Source: Belliella filtrata
GTDB taxonomy: Bacteria; Bacteroidota; Bacteroidia; Cytophagales; Cyclobacteriaceae
DNA: 64,000 nt
Direction: 5' to 3'
NCBI RefSeq assembly: GCF_022549775.1
Contig: NZ_JAKZGP010000004.1
Location: 62,001-126,000 of the forward strand
Shown piece by piece: positions 26,239-36,120 of the stretch (the stretch's first letter is position 1; every line of letters starts with the position of its first letter). The notes below the pieces were generated by a model. The model ran no database searches, was not told the DNA's origin, and saw nothing but the letters and a program-made list of their open reading frames with translations. Both the position numbers and the translations under genes were made by a program.

Positions 26239-27282
26239 ATGCTAAAAAGAATCATTCCTTTCATCATGGCAATAGCCATTATTTTGGTCATAGCTTATGC
26301 AGTAGGTCCAAAAGCGTCCATCGAGAGACTCAATGGCACTTACCCTACGATTACTGAAGATTTATCTGCTTTGGAAGATTTTATAAAACATAGAGAGGAT
26401 ACTACTAGCGGGCTAAAACCAAACAATGAAGCCAAAATAATCTGGGCTGACAGTACAAATAAACAAAAGACAAAGTATAGTATCATCTATATTCATGGGT
26501 TTGGCGCCAGTGAAATGGAGGGCAATCCTGTGAACAGAGAAATTGCAGCTCATTTTGAATCAAATCTTTTCTTAGTAAGGCTACCTGAGCACGGTATCCA
26601 AAGAGATGATGCAATGAAACACCTAAGTGCCGCCAAATTGATGGAAAGTGCTAGAGAAGCTTTTATGATTGGTAAGAGCCTTGGAGACAGTGTCATCGTG
26701 ATTGGTACATCTATGGGAGGTGCTTTGGCACTAAATCTCGCAGCCGAACGTCCAGACATCAAGGCCATAGTACTTTACTCACCAGCTATTGCTGTATGGG
26801 GTGACCAGCTAGATCAATTTTTTCAACCATGGGTCAAAACTTATGCTGAAAAATTCATGTTTGCTAACGGAGTCCAAACGATAAGTCGAACTGGCGAAAA
26901 AGCCAAATACTGGTCTGACAACTATCACGTAAATGGCTATGAAAGTCTTGCCATCTTACTGAAAAGCACCATGCACCAAGGAACTTTTGCCAGTATTCAT
27001 CAACCACTTTTTCTTGGATACTATTATAAAAATGATCAAGAACAAGACATGGTAGTGTCCGTGCCCAAAATGCTTGAGATGTTTGATCAGATCAATACTG
27101 CTGACTCGCTAAAATCAAAAATAGCATTTCCAGAATCTGCAGATCATGTAATTGCTTCAGAAATCACGTCAAAAGATTGGCAAAATGTATTGAATGAGAC
27201 AATTCAATTCTTAGAACAAAAAGCTAGAGTCGTCAGAGCAAACATCAAAATTGAGCAGGAAGAGTTGATAAATACTTATTGA
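26239..27282 (+). CDS. Alpha/beta hydrolase, membrane- or periplasm-targeted
   Basis: A 347-aa serine hydrolase with an N-terminal hydrophobic segment (about residues 4-22, signal anchor or signal peptide). Then come the alpha/beta-hydrolase marks: the oxyanion-side HGFGAS loop, the nucleophile elbow GTSMGG (about residue 157) and a late SADHVIASE segment holding the likely catalytic His. The class covers esterases, lipases and thioesterases; the sequence does not tell which. It is divergent from the TetR operon and could share its control. It converges on the pectate lyase gene across a 263-bp gap. Confidence 0.82.
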   Translation: MLKRIIPFIMAIAIILVIAYAVGPKASIERLNGTYPTITEDLSALEDFIKHREDTTSGLKPNNEAKIIWADSTNKQKTKYSIIYIHGFGASEMEGNPVNREIAAHFESNLFLVRLPEHGIQRDDAMKHLSAAKLMESAREAFMIGKSLGDSVIVIGTSMGGALALNLAAERPDIKAIVLYSPAIAVWGDQLDQFFQPWVKTYAEKFMFANGVQTISRTGEKAKYWSDNYHVNGYESLAILLKSTMHQGTFASIHQPLFLGYYYKNDQEQDMVVSVPKMLEMFDQINTADSLKSKIAFPESADHVIASEITSKDWQNVLNETIQFLEQKARVVRANIKIEQEELINTY

Positions 27283-27428
27283 CTCTTTTAAAAAATAGTG
27301 CCTGGAATTTAGCTTATGTAATTTAGTTGCAAATAAACCCAAATGCACTATTTATGTCAGCCAAACCCAGGACTTAATACTTGGTAATTGTTGTTGCTGA
27401 TGTAAAGATGCAGGATGAATATGAGAAA

Positions 27429-27465
27429 GTCAAATTTATTTAGATTAATTCTAAATAAATTTGAC
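27429..27465. terminator. Perfect 16-bp inverted repeat between convergent genes
   Basis: GTCAAATTTATTTAGA (27429-27444) is exactly inverse to TCTAAATAAATTTGAC (27450-27465) around a 5-nt loop. Lying between the hydrolase and pectate lyase genes, it most likely acts as a bidirectional terminator, although it is AT-rich and has no long T-run. Confidence 0.5.
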
Positions 27466-27545
27466 TTTAATAATTGATCCTTGTTCATTAAGAATAATTA
27501 CTGAAAAAATCAGCGTAACCTGAGATTTATAGCATATCTAAAATA

Positions 27546-28943
27546 TCAATCCCTTGGATACAAATGATTGACAAGACTGTTAAGATACATTTCCAAGTTG
27601 GTATATTGAGGGTCTAAAGTATACCCTATTCCATCCTTGGGGTCATTGGGGTTGAGTCCATTTTCATTTTCCCAGAAGTCTGGAATGCCATCACTATCTG
27701 AATCCAAAGGTACATCACCAGCATTCAAAATAGGCCAACCTCCTACATCTTCTTGAGAATCAATTATCCCATCACTATTTTTGCCATAATGAGAATCCCC
27801 CTTTTCAACTTCTTCAAGCAATCTGACATCGACCTTATCCCTATTCAAACTTGCACCAGCATATTTTATTACGTTCGCTAATGCATTGGCAGGTGATTCT
27901 TCTTTGTCTAAAGAAGAATCAAAAGGCCTATCTACCATAACGGCTATAGGATCAGCATTAGCAATACCTAGGCGATTATCTCTACTCACTTCCTCCGAAC
28001 CAAACACAAAATTGTCATTGATGTAAAACTTACCAAATGGTGCATAGGGTTCTATGATTCTCGACCTGTTCGATTTGGTGGCTGTGCCATATTTATAATA
28101 ATTACCAACGATATTATGCTTACCTTCCTCACCAGCATAAGCACTATTGCTTTTCCAGTTGTAGATTACATTATTTCTAAAGTCCACGATCTCCCTTTCA
28201 GGTTGCTTATGGTATCTTGAACCATTGAACCTAGGCAATCTGCTATTATGGTTTGAAATCAGGTTATGATGAAAGGTAGCTTTCATTCCTCCCCAAATAC
28301 CACCATACCCATGATCACCTTTGGCATGCACAGACTCATTTAAACTCTCTGAGATAATAGACCATTGCAAAGTGAAGTTTTCATTGTCATAAAATGATCC
28401 ACACTCGTCAGTTGCCCAACTCAAAGAGCAATGATCTATGATAATGTCTCTATTTCTAATGGCTGACATGGCATCATCCTCTACATCATAAAGGTCTCCG
28501 AGCCTACTTCTGATAAATCTTATGATAACATTGTCTGCTTTGATCTTGATAGGGAAATTTTGGATAGTAATACCGTCCCCAGGTGCAGATTGACCAGCTA
28601 TTGTGAGGTCTCCATTATTAATATTTAGCTCTGATTTGAGTTTAATATTACCCGCTACAGCAAAAACAATGGTTCGTTTCCCTTTTTTTCTCACAGCTTC
28701 TCTCAATGATCCTGGACCATCATCAGAAAGCGTCGTGACAATATAAGTCTTCCCGCCACGTCCACCAGAAGTATTTTTCCCATATCCATCCGCTCCAGGG
28801 AAGGCTAAAACCTGAATATGATTTATTTCTTCTGATTTTTTAACATCAATATCCTCCGAATCAAATGCAAGCTGAGCCTTACAAGCTATTATCACACACA
28901 CTAAAGCTAAACAACCTACAACTTTTTTTCTTGAAAATCTCAT
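27546..28943 (-). CDS. Pectate lyase, polysaccharide lyase family 1-like
   Basis: A 465-aa enzyme that should cleave polygalacturonate by beta-elimination with Ca2+. The ATG at 28943 is chosen because it starts the signal (MRFSRKKVVGCLALVC); the following VIIACKA may be a lipobox. The parallel beta-helix core shows FPGADGYGKNTSGGRGG, the SLREAV segment, DHCSLSWATDE and NHNSRLPRFNG, whose Arg is the expected catalytic base region. A Ca-binding-like DSDSDGIPDFW tail lies near the C-terminus. It is the last gene of the susCD unit, and its place beside GH28, CE8 and GH105 genes supports a homogalacturonan target. Confidence 0.9.
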   Translation of the reverse strand: MRFSRKKVVGCLALVCVIIACKAQLAFDSEDIDVKKSEEINHIQVLAFPGADGYGKNTSGGRGGKTYIVTTLSDDGPGSLREAVRKKGKRTIVFAVAGNIKLKSELNINNGDLTIAGQSAPGDGITIQNFPIKIKADNVIIRFIRSRLGDLYDVEDDAMSAIRNRDIIIDHCSLSWATDECGSFYDNENFTLQWSIISESLNESVHAKGDHGYGGIWGGMKATFHHNLISNHNSRLPRFNGSRYHKQPEREIVDFRNNVIYNWKSNSAYAGEEGKHNIVGNYYKYGTATKSNRSRIIEPYAPFGKFYINDNFVFGSEEVSRDNRLGIANADPIAVMVDRPFDSSLDKEESPANALANVIKYAGASLNRDKVDVRLLEEVEKGDSHYGKNSDGIIDSQEDVGGWPILNAGDVPLDSDSDGIPDFWENENGLNPNDPKDGIGYTLDPQYTNLEMYLNSLVNHLYPRD

Positions 28944-29002
28944 ATTTCCTTCCTTCTTCCTAAATAATTGATTATCCGAAATCAAATCAATAACTTAAAT
29001 GT

Positions 29003-29043
29003 AAAAAAAGCTATGGTGCAACAAATTAACGTATTCCCACAGC
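29003..29043 (-). terminator. Partial terminator between the surface lipoprotein and pectate lyase genes
   Basis: On the minus strand GCTGTGG (29043-29037) pairs with CCATAGC (29016-29010), with one G-U pair, and is followed by seven T residues. It could lower transcription of the pectate lyase relative to susCD. Confidence 0.5.
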
Positions 29044-29075
29044 CTTTTTGAACTATAAACAACTTAATATAATCA

Positions 29076-30725
29076 TTAGAATGCCCACCTTGGGTCACCA
29101 ATTGGACCACCTGTCGTACCTGCTGTCCTCAAAGGTGATCCTGTAGGTAATGTCAAATTTGTTGTTCTCGAATCCCACCCCATGTTTACATTCAGAATGT
29201 TTGCAGTCTGTACATAGCTTTGCAAAGTAGCTGATTCAGGGTCAGCTCCTCCTGTGGTAAGATTGAACATATTAAGGTTTCTGAGTGAGATCTGTGAATC
29301 AGGGTTTGCCCTTACAAGTCTTCCACCTACAGTCTGACCTTCATAAGGCATATTTGTAATTATCGAATTTGTCATGGTGAACTCAACAAGGTTGTTGTTT
29401 GCATCAAGCAAGTTATCATTTCTGTTTCGAGACCCAAATCCATTCAATGTTACCTGATCGATGGTGATTTTCGGTGTAGATGGCATTGGAATATTGGTAG
29501 CCCATCCGATAAACCCTCTACTACCAATTGAGGCAAATGTAGAATTGATGATTTCGATCTCACTAAACTCTAATTTATCAAGGTGAAAAATATGGTAATT
29601 CTCTACACTATGGTTTCTCAAAATTGAACTCGCTACACTAATTTTATTCATTTTATGCTCATTATTGCCTGCACGATTGGCTCTCATAAATGAGGTAGTG
29701 ACATGCTCTACAATACAATTTTCTACTATGATATCCGTAAATGTGGCTGCACCACCAGCAAAATTGATAAAATAAGCTCCATTTCCTGGTCCACCATCAA
29801 ATGTGATTCCACTTACTTTGAAACCTGCTCCTGACTCGGTGAAAGTAAATTCTCTGAACAACACTTTAGTATCTTCTGGATCACCTGAGACTGATTGCAA
29901 AGTAATCGACTTTCCTATAATTCTGAGGTTCGCCCATTCCCCTGCTTCATCTTTGACTTCGTAAGTCCCAGGTTGTAACCCTATCATGGCACCATCTTCT
30001 GCACCTTCTACTATCGCTCTAAAATTATCAGATGGGGTCAGCACAATATCATAAATGCTTGGCTCCTTAGTAACAAATGAAGTAGTTCCCTTTGTCCTAT
30101 TGCCCTCAAAAATCTCCGCAAAGTATTCTGTCAAGGGATTGAGCTCTTCTAGTAGTACCTCAGCATCTGAACGGTTTTCATCAGAAAGAATAACTTCTGA
30201 TACAATCCCATCTTGGTCTGTCAATTCTATTCTGGAAGGATTGGCTGTTGGCCTCCACCTGAGTAACACTGTAGACGCTCCTATTTCATTGTCAAAAGTA
30301 GGTAAGAAAATCTGCTCACCTGTAATTCTAAAAGGTAGCATTGTCCTTTGCCATTCAGAATCAGTGGATGAAGTTACCCCCAGTGTTCTGACCCGAGCAA
30401 AGAAATCGACATTGATTTCTAATTCTTCATCAGTAATTTCCAAGGTATTAACCACAGTCTCTTTTTCTAAAGTGATAGCTGAAAAAAGACTGTCCTGAGA
30501 AATTTGAACGAGGTAATTGACCTCTCCAGAATTGGTAAACAATGCTTCTGGCCATGTCAATGTCACAGCTATCTCTCCATTGGTACCAGTGATACGTACA
30601 GGCCTGAATCGCTTCATATCATCAGGAGCCTCATAGTTTGGCTCTATATCAGTACAAGCTCCAAGGCCTATCCCTAATAGAATTACTAAGCATAAATTGA
30701 GTATATTTTTATTAATTGATTTCAT
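29076..30725 (-). CDS. Pectin-locus surface lipoprotein, Fn3 plus DUF4957/DUF5123-like beta-helix
   Basis: A 549-aa lipoprotein (lipobox GLGAC) starting at the ATG at 30725, which avoids overlap with susD. Residues of about 30-125 and 130-225 look like two fibronectin type III-like domains. The C-terminal 310 residues form a right-handed beta-helix-like region resembling the DUF4957 and DUF5123 pair I associate with pectin loci of Bacteroidota. Its slot right after susD is where surface glycan-binding proteins (SusE/F-like) are encoded, so it may bind pectin at the surface. No lyase active site was recognised, but catalysis is not excluded. Confidence 0.8.
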   Translation of the reverse strand: MKSINKNILNLCLVILLGIGLGACTDIEPNYEAPDDMKRFRPVRITGTNGEIAVTLTWPEALFTNSGEVNYLVQISQDSLFSAITLEKETVVNTLEITDEELEINVDFFARVRTLGVTSSTDSEWQRTMLPFRITGEQIFLPTFDNEIGASTVLLRWRPTANPSRIELTDQDGIVSEVILSDENRSDAEVLLEELNPLTEYFAEIFEGNRTKGTTSFVTKEPSIYDIVLTPSDNFRAIVEGAEDGAMIGLQPGTYEVKDEAGEWANLRIIGKSITLQSVSGDPEDTKVLFREFTFTESGAGFKVSGITFDGGPGNGAYFINFAGGAATFTDIIVENCIVEHVTTSFMRANRAGNNEHKMNKISVASSILRNHSVENYHIFHLDKLEFSEIEIINSTFASIGSRGFIGWATNIPMPSTPKITIDQVTLNGFGSRNRNDNLLDANNNLVEFTMTNSIITNMPYEGQTVGGRLVRANPDSQISLRNLNMFNLTTGGADPESATLQSYVQTANILNVNMGWDSRTTNLTLPTGSPLRTAGTTGGPIGDPRWAF

Positions 30726-30747
30726 GATTTCAGACATTTGGGCTTGA

Positions 30748-32505
30748 TTAATATCCATATTCTTGTTTCAACTTTGAATTAGCATCCAAAATCGAGGTAT
30801 GAAGTGGAAGCAACTCACTTTTACCAGGTGTAAAACCTACCGCAAAATAGGTCAAAATGGTAGTGTTGATTCCATTTCCTAACCATGCCACCGATGCTGA
30901 TCCTGCAGGTGCTGTTGTTGGCTGAGGCTGATACAAAGAATTCAGCCATCTCAGTTCATTTGCTCCAGCTTCATAATACATGGTCGTTGGCAAGTTTGCA
31001 TATGCTCCAGCCCTTGTAGCCATAGCTTCTAAATTCGCTTTGGTTTCATTCAGCTTGGTTTCTAAGAGATTCCACCTGATCAAATCATACTTTCTGATTC
31101 CCTCTCCCGAAAGTTCAAATGCTCTTTCTTGCACGATTGCCTCAAAGAATTCTTGATAAGAACTTGGAGTAGTACCGATCAGAGACGCATCACCTCCAAA
31201 GCCCCTAGTTCTCACTTGCTCAAAAGCTTGAATAGCCGCTGCTGTAGGTCCATTGTTCAGTTCATTTTCCGCTTCTGCGAACATCAAGAGCACATCAGCG
31301 TATCTGATCATCGGCCAATTGATTCCAAAATACTGAGCGTTTGAATTGATCACTACCGGGTTTGACATCCAATCTCTTCTAAATTTCCCATCCACCATCG
31401 TCTGTATGTTTCTTGCTACAATAGTAAAATCTTGATTGATATTATATGGCGCTGCAGACACATCTCTTCTTAGGTCATTTTCATCAAATGAATAAAAGAA
31501 TGTAGGTAAGATTGTCAATGCTGAGTTTCCTAAATTATTCCATCTTGGGCCATTGTAATAGCCTAATTTACTATCACCAAATGAACTTCCACCACCAGTC
31601 ATTGCAATCTCCCAAAGGATCTCTTGATTAGGCTCTCTCCTTCTTGCCAACAATCCTTCTCTAAATACGGCTTCAAAAGAAGGATTGAGTTGATGAGAAC
31701 CACTGTTGATCACGGCCAATGCCTCATCTCTAGCAATTTGATAAAATTGTCGATGATCTGCCCCTCTTCTCATTGTTCTGTCTAACCTTAATGAATATCC
31801 ACCTCTAAAAAGAGCTATTCTAGCCCTCAAAGCTCTTGCGGCACCTTGGGTAATACGTTCATTGGAAGAGCTTGCTGTCGCCCACGGAAGCAATTCTGCA
31901 GCTTGCCCAAGATCTTCAATGATGCGATCATAGATGATATCCCTATCTGTTCTTTCCAAAAACAAATCATCCAATGTACTGGATGGCTCAAACTGAGCTG
32001 GAATATCACCCCAGTTTCTAACTAATTCGAAGTAAAACTGTGCTCTTAGTGTCAAAGCTTCACCATGTAGTCTTCTAAGTTCCCTTCTTTCAGCTTCAGT
32101 TCCATTGCTGTACATCGCCATGCGTGGAATCTCAGCAATACAAATATTTGCACGCTCTATACCAGTATAAAGCTGATTGAATGGTAGCCTAAGCTGTGTA
32201 TTTGAAGGTTGTACATTATAATGGGCGATATCTCTACGCTCGTTGTCTGGAAAGGGGTTACCTCCCTGTCCCATCAGGATATCATCATCAAGTGGATAGT
32301 ACATGCTTAACCTGATACCATATCCATTATCTCCTCCCAAAGCTGCATAAACTCCAGTAAGTGCAATGGTAGCATTCGTTACGTTACTAAACACATAATC
32401 TGGTCCAAATGAAGACACTGGTGGCACCTCTAGGTAATTCTCACATGAAGTCATAGTTCCCAAGGAAAACACCAGCACTAAAGTAATTTGATATATTCTT
32501 TTCAT
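30748..32505 (-). CDS. susD: SusD/RagB-family nutrient-binding outer membrane lipoprotein
   Basis: A 585-aa surface lid protein for the neighbouring SusC. Met5 of the longest frame is taken as start (32505), giving a compact lipoprotein signal ending TMTSC. Family signs are NYLEVPP right after the Cys, the alpha-helical TPR-like body and the late WPMIRYADVLLMFAEAENEL segment. It should capture pectin-derived oligogalacturonides at the surface and hand them to SusC. It follows susC by about 20 bp in the same operon. The ligand is inferred from the surrounding enzymes. Confidence 0.95.
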   Translation of the reverse strand: MKRIYQITLVLVFSLGTMTSCENYLEVPPVSSFGPDYVFSNVTNATIALTGVYAALGGDNGYGIRLSMYYPLDDDILMGQGGNPFPDNERRDIAHYNVQPSNTQLRLPFNQLYTGIERANICIAEIPRMAMYSNGTEAERRELRRLHGEALTLRAQFYFELVRNWGDIPAQFEPSSTLDDLFLERTDRDIIYDRIIEDLGQAAELLPWATASSSNERITQGAARALRARIALFRGGYSLRLDRTMRRGADHRQFYQIARDEALAVINSGSHQLNPSFEAVFREGLLARRREPNQEILWEIAMTGGGSSFGDSKLGYYNGPRWNNLGNSALTILPTFFYSFDENDLRRDVSAAPYNINQDFTIVARNIQTMVDGKFRRDWMSNPVVINSNAQYFGINWPMIRYADVLLMFAEAENELNNGPTAAAIQAFEQVRTRGFGGDASLIGTTPSSYQEFFEAIVQERAFELSGEGIRKYDLIRWNLLETKLNETKANLEAMATRAGAYANLPTTMYYEAGANELRWLNSLYQPQPTTAPAGSASVAWLGNGINTTILTYFAVGFTPGKSELLPLHTSILDANSKLKQEYGY

Positions 32506-32524
32506 GATTATTTTCATTAAGGCA

Positions 32525-35500
32525 TTAGAAAGTTATATTGACACCAGCTATAAATGTCCTGGCTCTTGGATAGGCTGAATAGTCTACCCCTGGCGTCATC
32601 GGTGTCCTTCTTCTGGTATTCACTTCTGGGTCATATCCAGTGTATTTTGTGAAAATCGCCAAGTTATTTCCTGTTGCATAAAACCTCATTCTTTGGATTT
32701 TGTATTGCTGTAGCAATCTAGCTGGCAAAGTGTAGCCCAAGGTCACATTGTTAATCCTCAAAAATGAACCATCTTCTACAGCCCAAGAGTGCATATAAAA
32801 AGATGAAGCTGAAGTCAAAGGCGTCCAGATCTTAGCATCGGCATTCAATTCTGCCAAAGCCACAGGGTCTGTCACAACCTGACCTGCTTCATTCACATTG
32901 GTAAACCTATCATTCATGATAGCCAGCAAGTTTGAGTTTGGCGTGTATCCTGATGAAAACTCAAGCTTATTTGCATTCAAAATATCATTTCCAAATACAA
33001 AATTTAAGAAAATACTCGCATCAAAGTTTTTGAAGGTGAATTGCTGGTTCAATCCACCAAAGAATCGGGGTGTTGCATTCCCGATCGCAGTCCTATCATT
33101 ATCATCCACTACTCCATCACCATTCAAATCTTGGAATTTTATCGTACCAGGACGAGGAACTACAGAAGTAATTCCCTGATTGTTGGGAACACCATCACGA
33201 AGGGTATAGACCCCATCATTGTAATCAAAATCGCTGATTTGATAGAAGCCATCTGTCACTAGTCCCCACATTGTACCAACAGGTTTCCCTACTTGGATTG
33301 CGTAGTCAAATGGAACATTACCACCAGCCCATCCAGATGGCACTAAGAATTGAGATTGCTCACCAAGACTCTCCACACGATTGACATTGTGTGAAATATT
33401 GAAACTTGATGTCCAATTAAAGTCTTTTTTATTGATAATCGCACCAGAAAGCTGGACTTCTATACCTTTATTGGAAGTTTCGCCTACATTCTGAATCTGA
33501 ACTACATATCCTGAAGTAGATGGCACAGGTACTTCGACTAAAAGGTCTCTTGTGTTGTTGATATATGCATCTACTGAAAGTTGAATCCTTCCTCCCCATA
33601 ACCCCGCATCAAGGCCGATATTTTTAGCAACTGTAGTTTCCCAAATCAAGTTCTCATTAGCAAGCGAAACAGGTGAAAACCCAACATCTACTTGATTGTT
33701 GAAACCATAAAATGCATTTGGACCAAACTGGGTTAAGTATAAGAAATTATCAATTCTATTGTTTCCAGATTCACCGTACGAAGCCCTTATTTTCAAATCA
33801 GAAATCGTATTGTTGACTGACATCATAAATGGTTCATCTGAGATCCTGTAAGCTCCCGAGAATGAAGGGAAATATCCCCACTTTCTACCTGGTGCAAACT
33901 TGGAAGAGCCATCAGCTCTCATTGTAGCTGCAAACAAAAACTTATCTCCAAAGGCATAATTCACCCTCCCGAAGAATGATACCAGCTTAGCTTCTTGTTG
34001 ATTTGATGTAGGTATTTGCGGAGTTCCCAATGAAAGATTACCTAAGGCTCTTTCTGCAGTGATACCGATTGGGAAAAACCTAGATTCAAGATAATCAATC
34101 CTAAACTCCTCTTCGAATATCTCATGCCCAATCAATACATCAAATTTATTTTTTTCTGTAAATGCCGTTTTCATTTTGGCAGTACTGAAAGAGAATACAT
34201 TTGAATTATTGACAATCATTCTTTCATTTCTACGAATAGAAGCTATAGGCTGACCTGCTCCAACTTGTCTGGCAGGACTGGTAATGGTGTCGTTGAATGC
34301 ATAATCCTTAATATCAGAAAAATCAATTCCTAGTGTTGTCCTGAATGAAAAATGATCATTGATTTTGTAATTGACTGACCCACTGAAGTTAGTTACACTT
34401 TGCTTTCTCTGCCTATATTCTGCATCAGTAAGCAATATCGGATTGATCAATGCCAAAGAATTCGCATTGGTTTCATCAGCATAATCAGGATCAAAAGCTG
34501 TCAAATCTCCTCCTTCCATAAGCAAAGGCCTATACTTGACTGCATGTCTCAACCTGTTGGTTGAGGATGATCCTTCAGAAGCAGTGCCAGCACCATTGAC
34601 AGTTGTACTGTTATGCCTCACATTGAAGCCCACTGATAGTTTTTCATTTACTTTGTGATCAAACCTAAAATTCAACAATTTCCTATCAAAGTCCGAGGCA
34701 AGCATTACGCCTTCTTCAGTATTAGAAGTCACTGAAAGGTTGTATTTAGTGGCAGCTGTACCACCAGCTACACTCACATTGTGTGTTTGCATGATGGCAT
34801 TTCTCCCAAAGATCTCATCTTGCCAATCCACGAAAGGAACCTGTCTGTAATTGTTGATATCACCAAAATTACCATAGGTATTTAAGAAGTTATTTCTCTC
34901 TTGCTCCGAACCTCTTGATCTCTCGTGCTGATACCTCACAAATTCATAAGGGTTCATTACCTCAAGTCTCCTCGCCAATTGTTTTACACCTCCGAATCCA
35001 TTATAACTTACCGTTGTCTTCATTTCACTTCCTCCTTTGGTAGTGATGATAACAACTCCATTTGCTCCTCTAGCACCATAAATTGCAGTGGCTGAGGCAT
35101 CTTTTAGTACATCTATAGATTCTATATCTTGTGGGGAAAGTACAGAAAGGGCATTTTCCACCTGTACACCATCTACTACATAAAGTGGTGAATTATCTTG
35201 AGTAATAGAACCTCCTCCACGAACCCTGATCTGAACTTCAGCATTCGGCGAGCCTTCACTGCCCGTGACCTGAACCCCTGCCAGTCGGCCAGCCAGTGCT
35301 TCAGCAGCAGAGTTGATAGGAATATCAGCAAGTTGTTTCGCATTGACTGATGAAACAGAACTCGTCAAGTCTCTTCTTTCTATAGAAGCATATCCTACTA
35401 CGACGTATTCATCTAGCGTAGATATATCCTCTTTGAGACTGATGTCTATTACTGTCTGATTGCCCACTTGAACTTCTCTTGCAACCATACCTATGAAAGA

Positions 35501-35743
35501 AAAAATCAATGTGGCATTGGAGGGTACTTCTATCGAAAACCTCCCATCAATGTCTGCTGCTACACCTATGCTGGTTCCTTTGACTAGGACAGAAGCCCCT
35601 GGGATTGGCTCTCCACCTTCGTCAGTCACTGTTCCTCTGACTAAAGATCCTTGTGCCCAAACTATCCCTGTGGTCAGCACCAACAGGAAGGACATCAAGA
35701 ATATCAACCGGATTGTACCCGGAATTCCTTTTGTAATGTTCAT
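32525..35743 (-). CDS. susC: SusC/RagA-family TonB-dependent outer membrane transporter
   Basis: A 1072-aa TonB-linked barrel importing oligosaccharides. The signal peptide ends near residue 31 (IVWAQ). A CarboxypepD_reg-like domain follows (about 33-115, VRGTVTDEGGEPIPGASV to LDEYVVVGY), then the plug with the SusC signature DVLKDASATAIYGARGANG and a 22-strand-type barrel ending in the aromatic residue of GVNITF. It is the first gene of susC - susD - surface lipoprotein - PL1. A promoter about 180 bp upstream overlaps a LacI-type operator. Oligogalacturonide import is inferred from context. Confidence 0.96.
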   Translation of the reverse strand: MNITKGIPGTIRLIFLMSFLLVLTTGIVWAQGSLVRGTVTDEGGEPIPGASVLVKGTSIGVAADIDGRFSIEVPSNATLIFSFIGMVAREVQVGNQTVIDISLKEDISTLDEYVVVGYASIERRDLTSSVSSVNAKQLADIPINSAAEALAGRLAGVQVTGSEGSPNAEVQIRVRGGGSITQDNSPLYVVDGVQVENALSVLSPQDIESIDVLKDASATAIYGARGANGVVIITTKGGSEMKTTVSYNGFGGVKQLARRLEVMNPYEFVRYQHERSRGSEQERNNFLNTYGNFGDINNYRQVPFVDWQDEIFGRNAIMQTHNVSVAGGTAATKYNLSVTSNTEEGVMLASDFDRKLLNFRFDHKVNEKLSVGFNVRHNSTTVNGAGTASEGSSSTNRLRHAVKYRPLLMEGGDLTAFDPDYADETNANSLALINPILLTDAEYRQRKQSVTNFSGSVNYKINDHFSFRTTLGIDFSDIKDYAFNDTITSPARQVGAGQPIASIRRNERMIVNNSNVFSFSTAKMKTAFTEKNKFDVLIGHEIFEEEFRIDYLESRFFPIGITAERALGNLSLGTPQIPTSNQQEAKLVSFFGRVNYAFGDKFLFAATMRADGSSKFAPGRKWGYFPSFSGAYRISDEPFMMSVNNTISDLKIRASYGESGNNRIDNFLYLTQFGPNAFYGFNNQVDVGFSPVSLANENLIWETTVAKNIGLDAGLWGGRIQLSVDAYINNTRDLLVEVPVPSTSGYVVQIQNVGETSNKGIEVQLSGAIINKKDFNWTSSFNISHNVNRVESLGEQSQFLVPSGWAGGNVPFDYAIQVGKPVGTMWGLVTDGFYQISDFDYNDGVYTLRDGVPNNQGITSVVPRPGTIKFQDLNGDGVVDDNDRTAIGNATPRFFGGLNQQFTFKNFDASIFLNFVFGNDILNANKLEFSSGYTPNSNLLAIMNDRFTNVNEAGQVVTDPVALAELNADAKIWTPLTSASSFYMHSWAVEDGSFLRINNVTLGYTLPARLLQQYKIQRMRFYATGNNLAIFTKYTGYDPEVNTRRRTPMTPGVDYSAYPRARTFIAGVNITF

Positions 35744-35916
35744 TTCAATAAGATATAGGGTTAATTGTTAAGAAAACTTATAGATGGCATGAATAAATGT
35801 ACGTATCCATGCCAAAAATCATTGCAAGAGATACGAGCTATCCAGAAAGGATGACTGTTGGAGAATCAAATCTTAAGATCATTATTATTGGGGTTTATTG
35901 CTTGTTTTTCAATACA

Positions 35917-35949
35917 CAAATTTAACCAAAAGAGCTACCATTTGCGCAA
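35917..35949 (-). promoter_or_regulatory. susC operon promoter
   Basis: The minus strand reads TAAATTTG (35924-35917), matching TAnnTTTG. A TTG -33 element (35949-35947) sits 22 nt upstream and lies within the first LacI-type operator, so a bound repressor would block it. Predicted leader about 165 nt. Confidence 0.5.
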
Positions 35950-35957
35950 TCGATTGC
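35946..35957. promoter_or_regulatory. LacI-type operator 1 (susC unit)
   Basis: GCAATCGATTGC is a perfect 12-bp palindrome with the central CG pair typical of LacI-family sites. It is flanked TTTGC- on the left and -ATA on the right, as in the other copies, and overlaps the -33 region of the susC promoter. Confidence 0.7.
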
Positions 35958-36108
35958 ATATTATAAAATTTTTTATTTATTGCCAAGAATTTTCTTAAAA
36001 AAATATATTTAGCACTTATTTTCAACCATTTAGTATATTAAGTGTCAAAAAGCACTTTATAGAAACATTTAATTTTCAATGATTAGTTATAATTTATCAC
36101 TCTTTTGC

Positions 36109-36120
36109 GCAATCGTTTAC
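36109..36120. promoter_or_regulatory. LacI-type operator 2 (distal to susC)
   Basis: GCAATCGTTTAC differs from the perfect palindrome at two positions and keeps the TTGC left flank. Its position 163 bp from operator 1 would permit looping by a tetrameric regulator. Confidence 0.55.
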
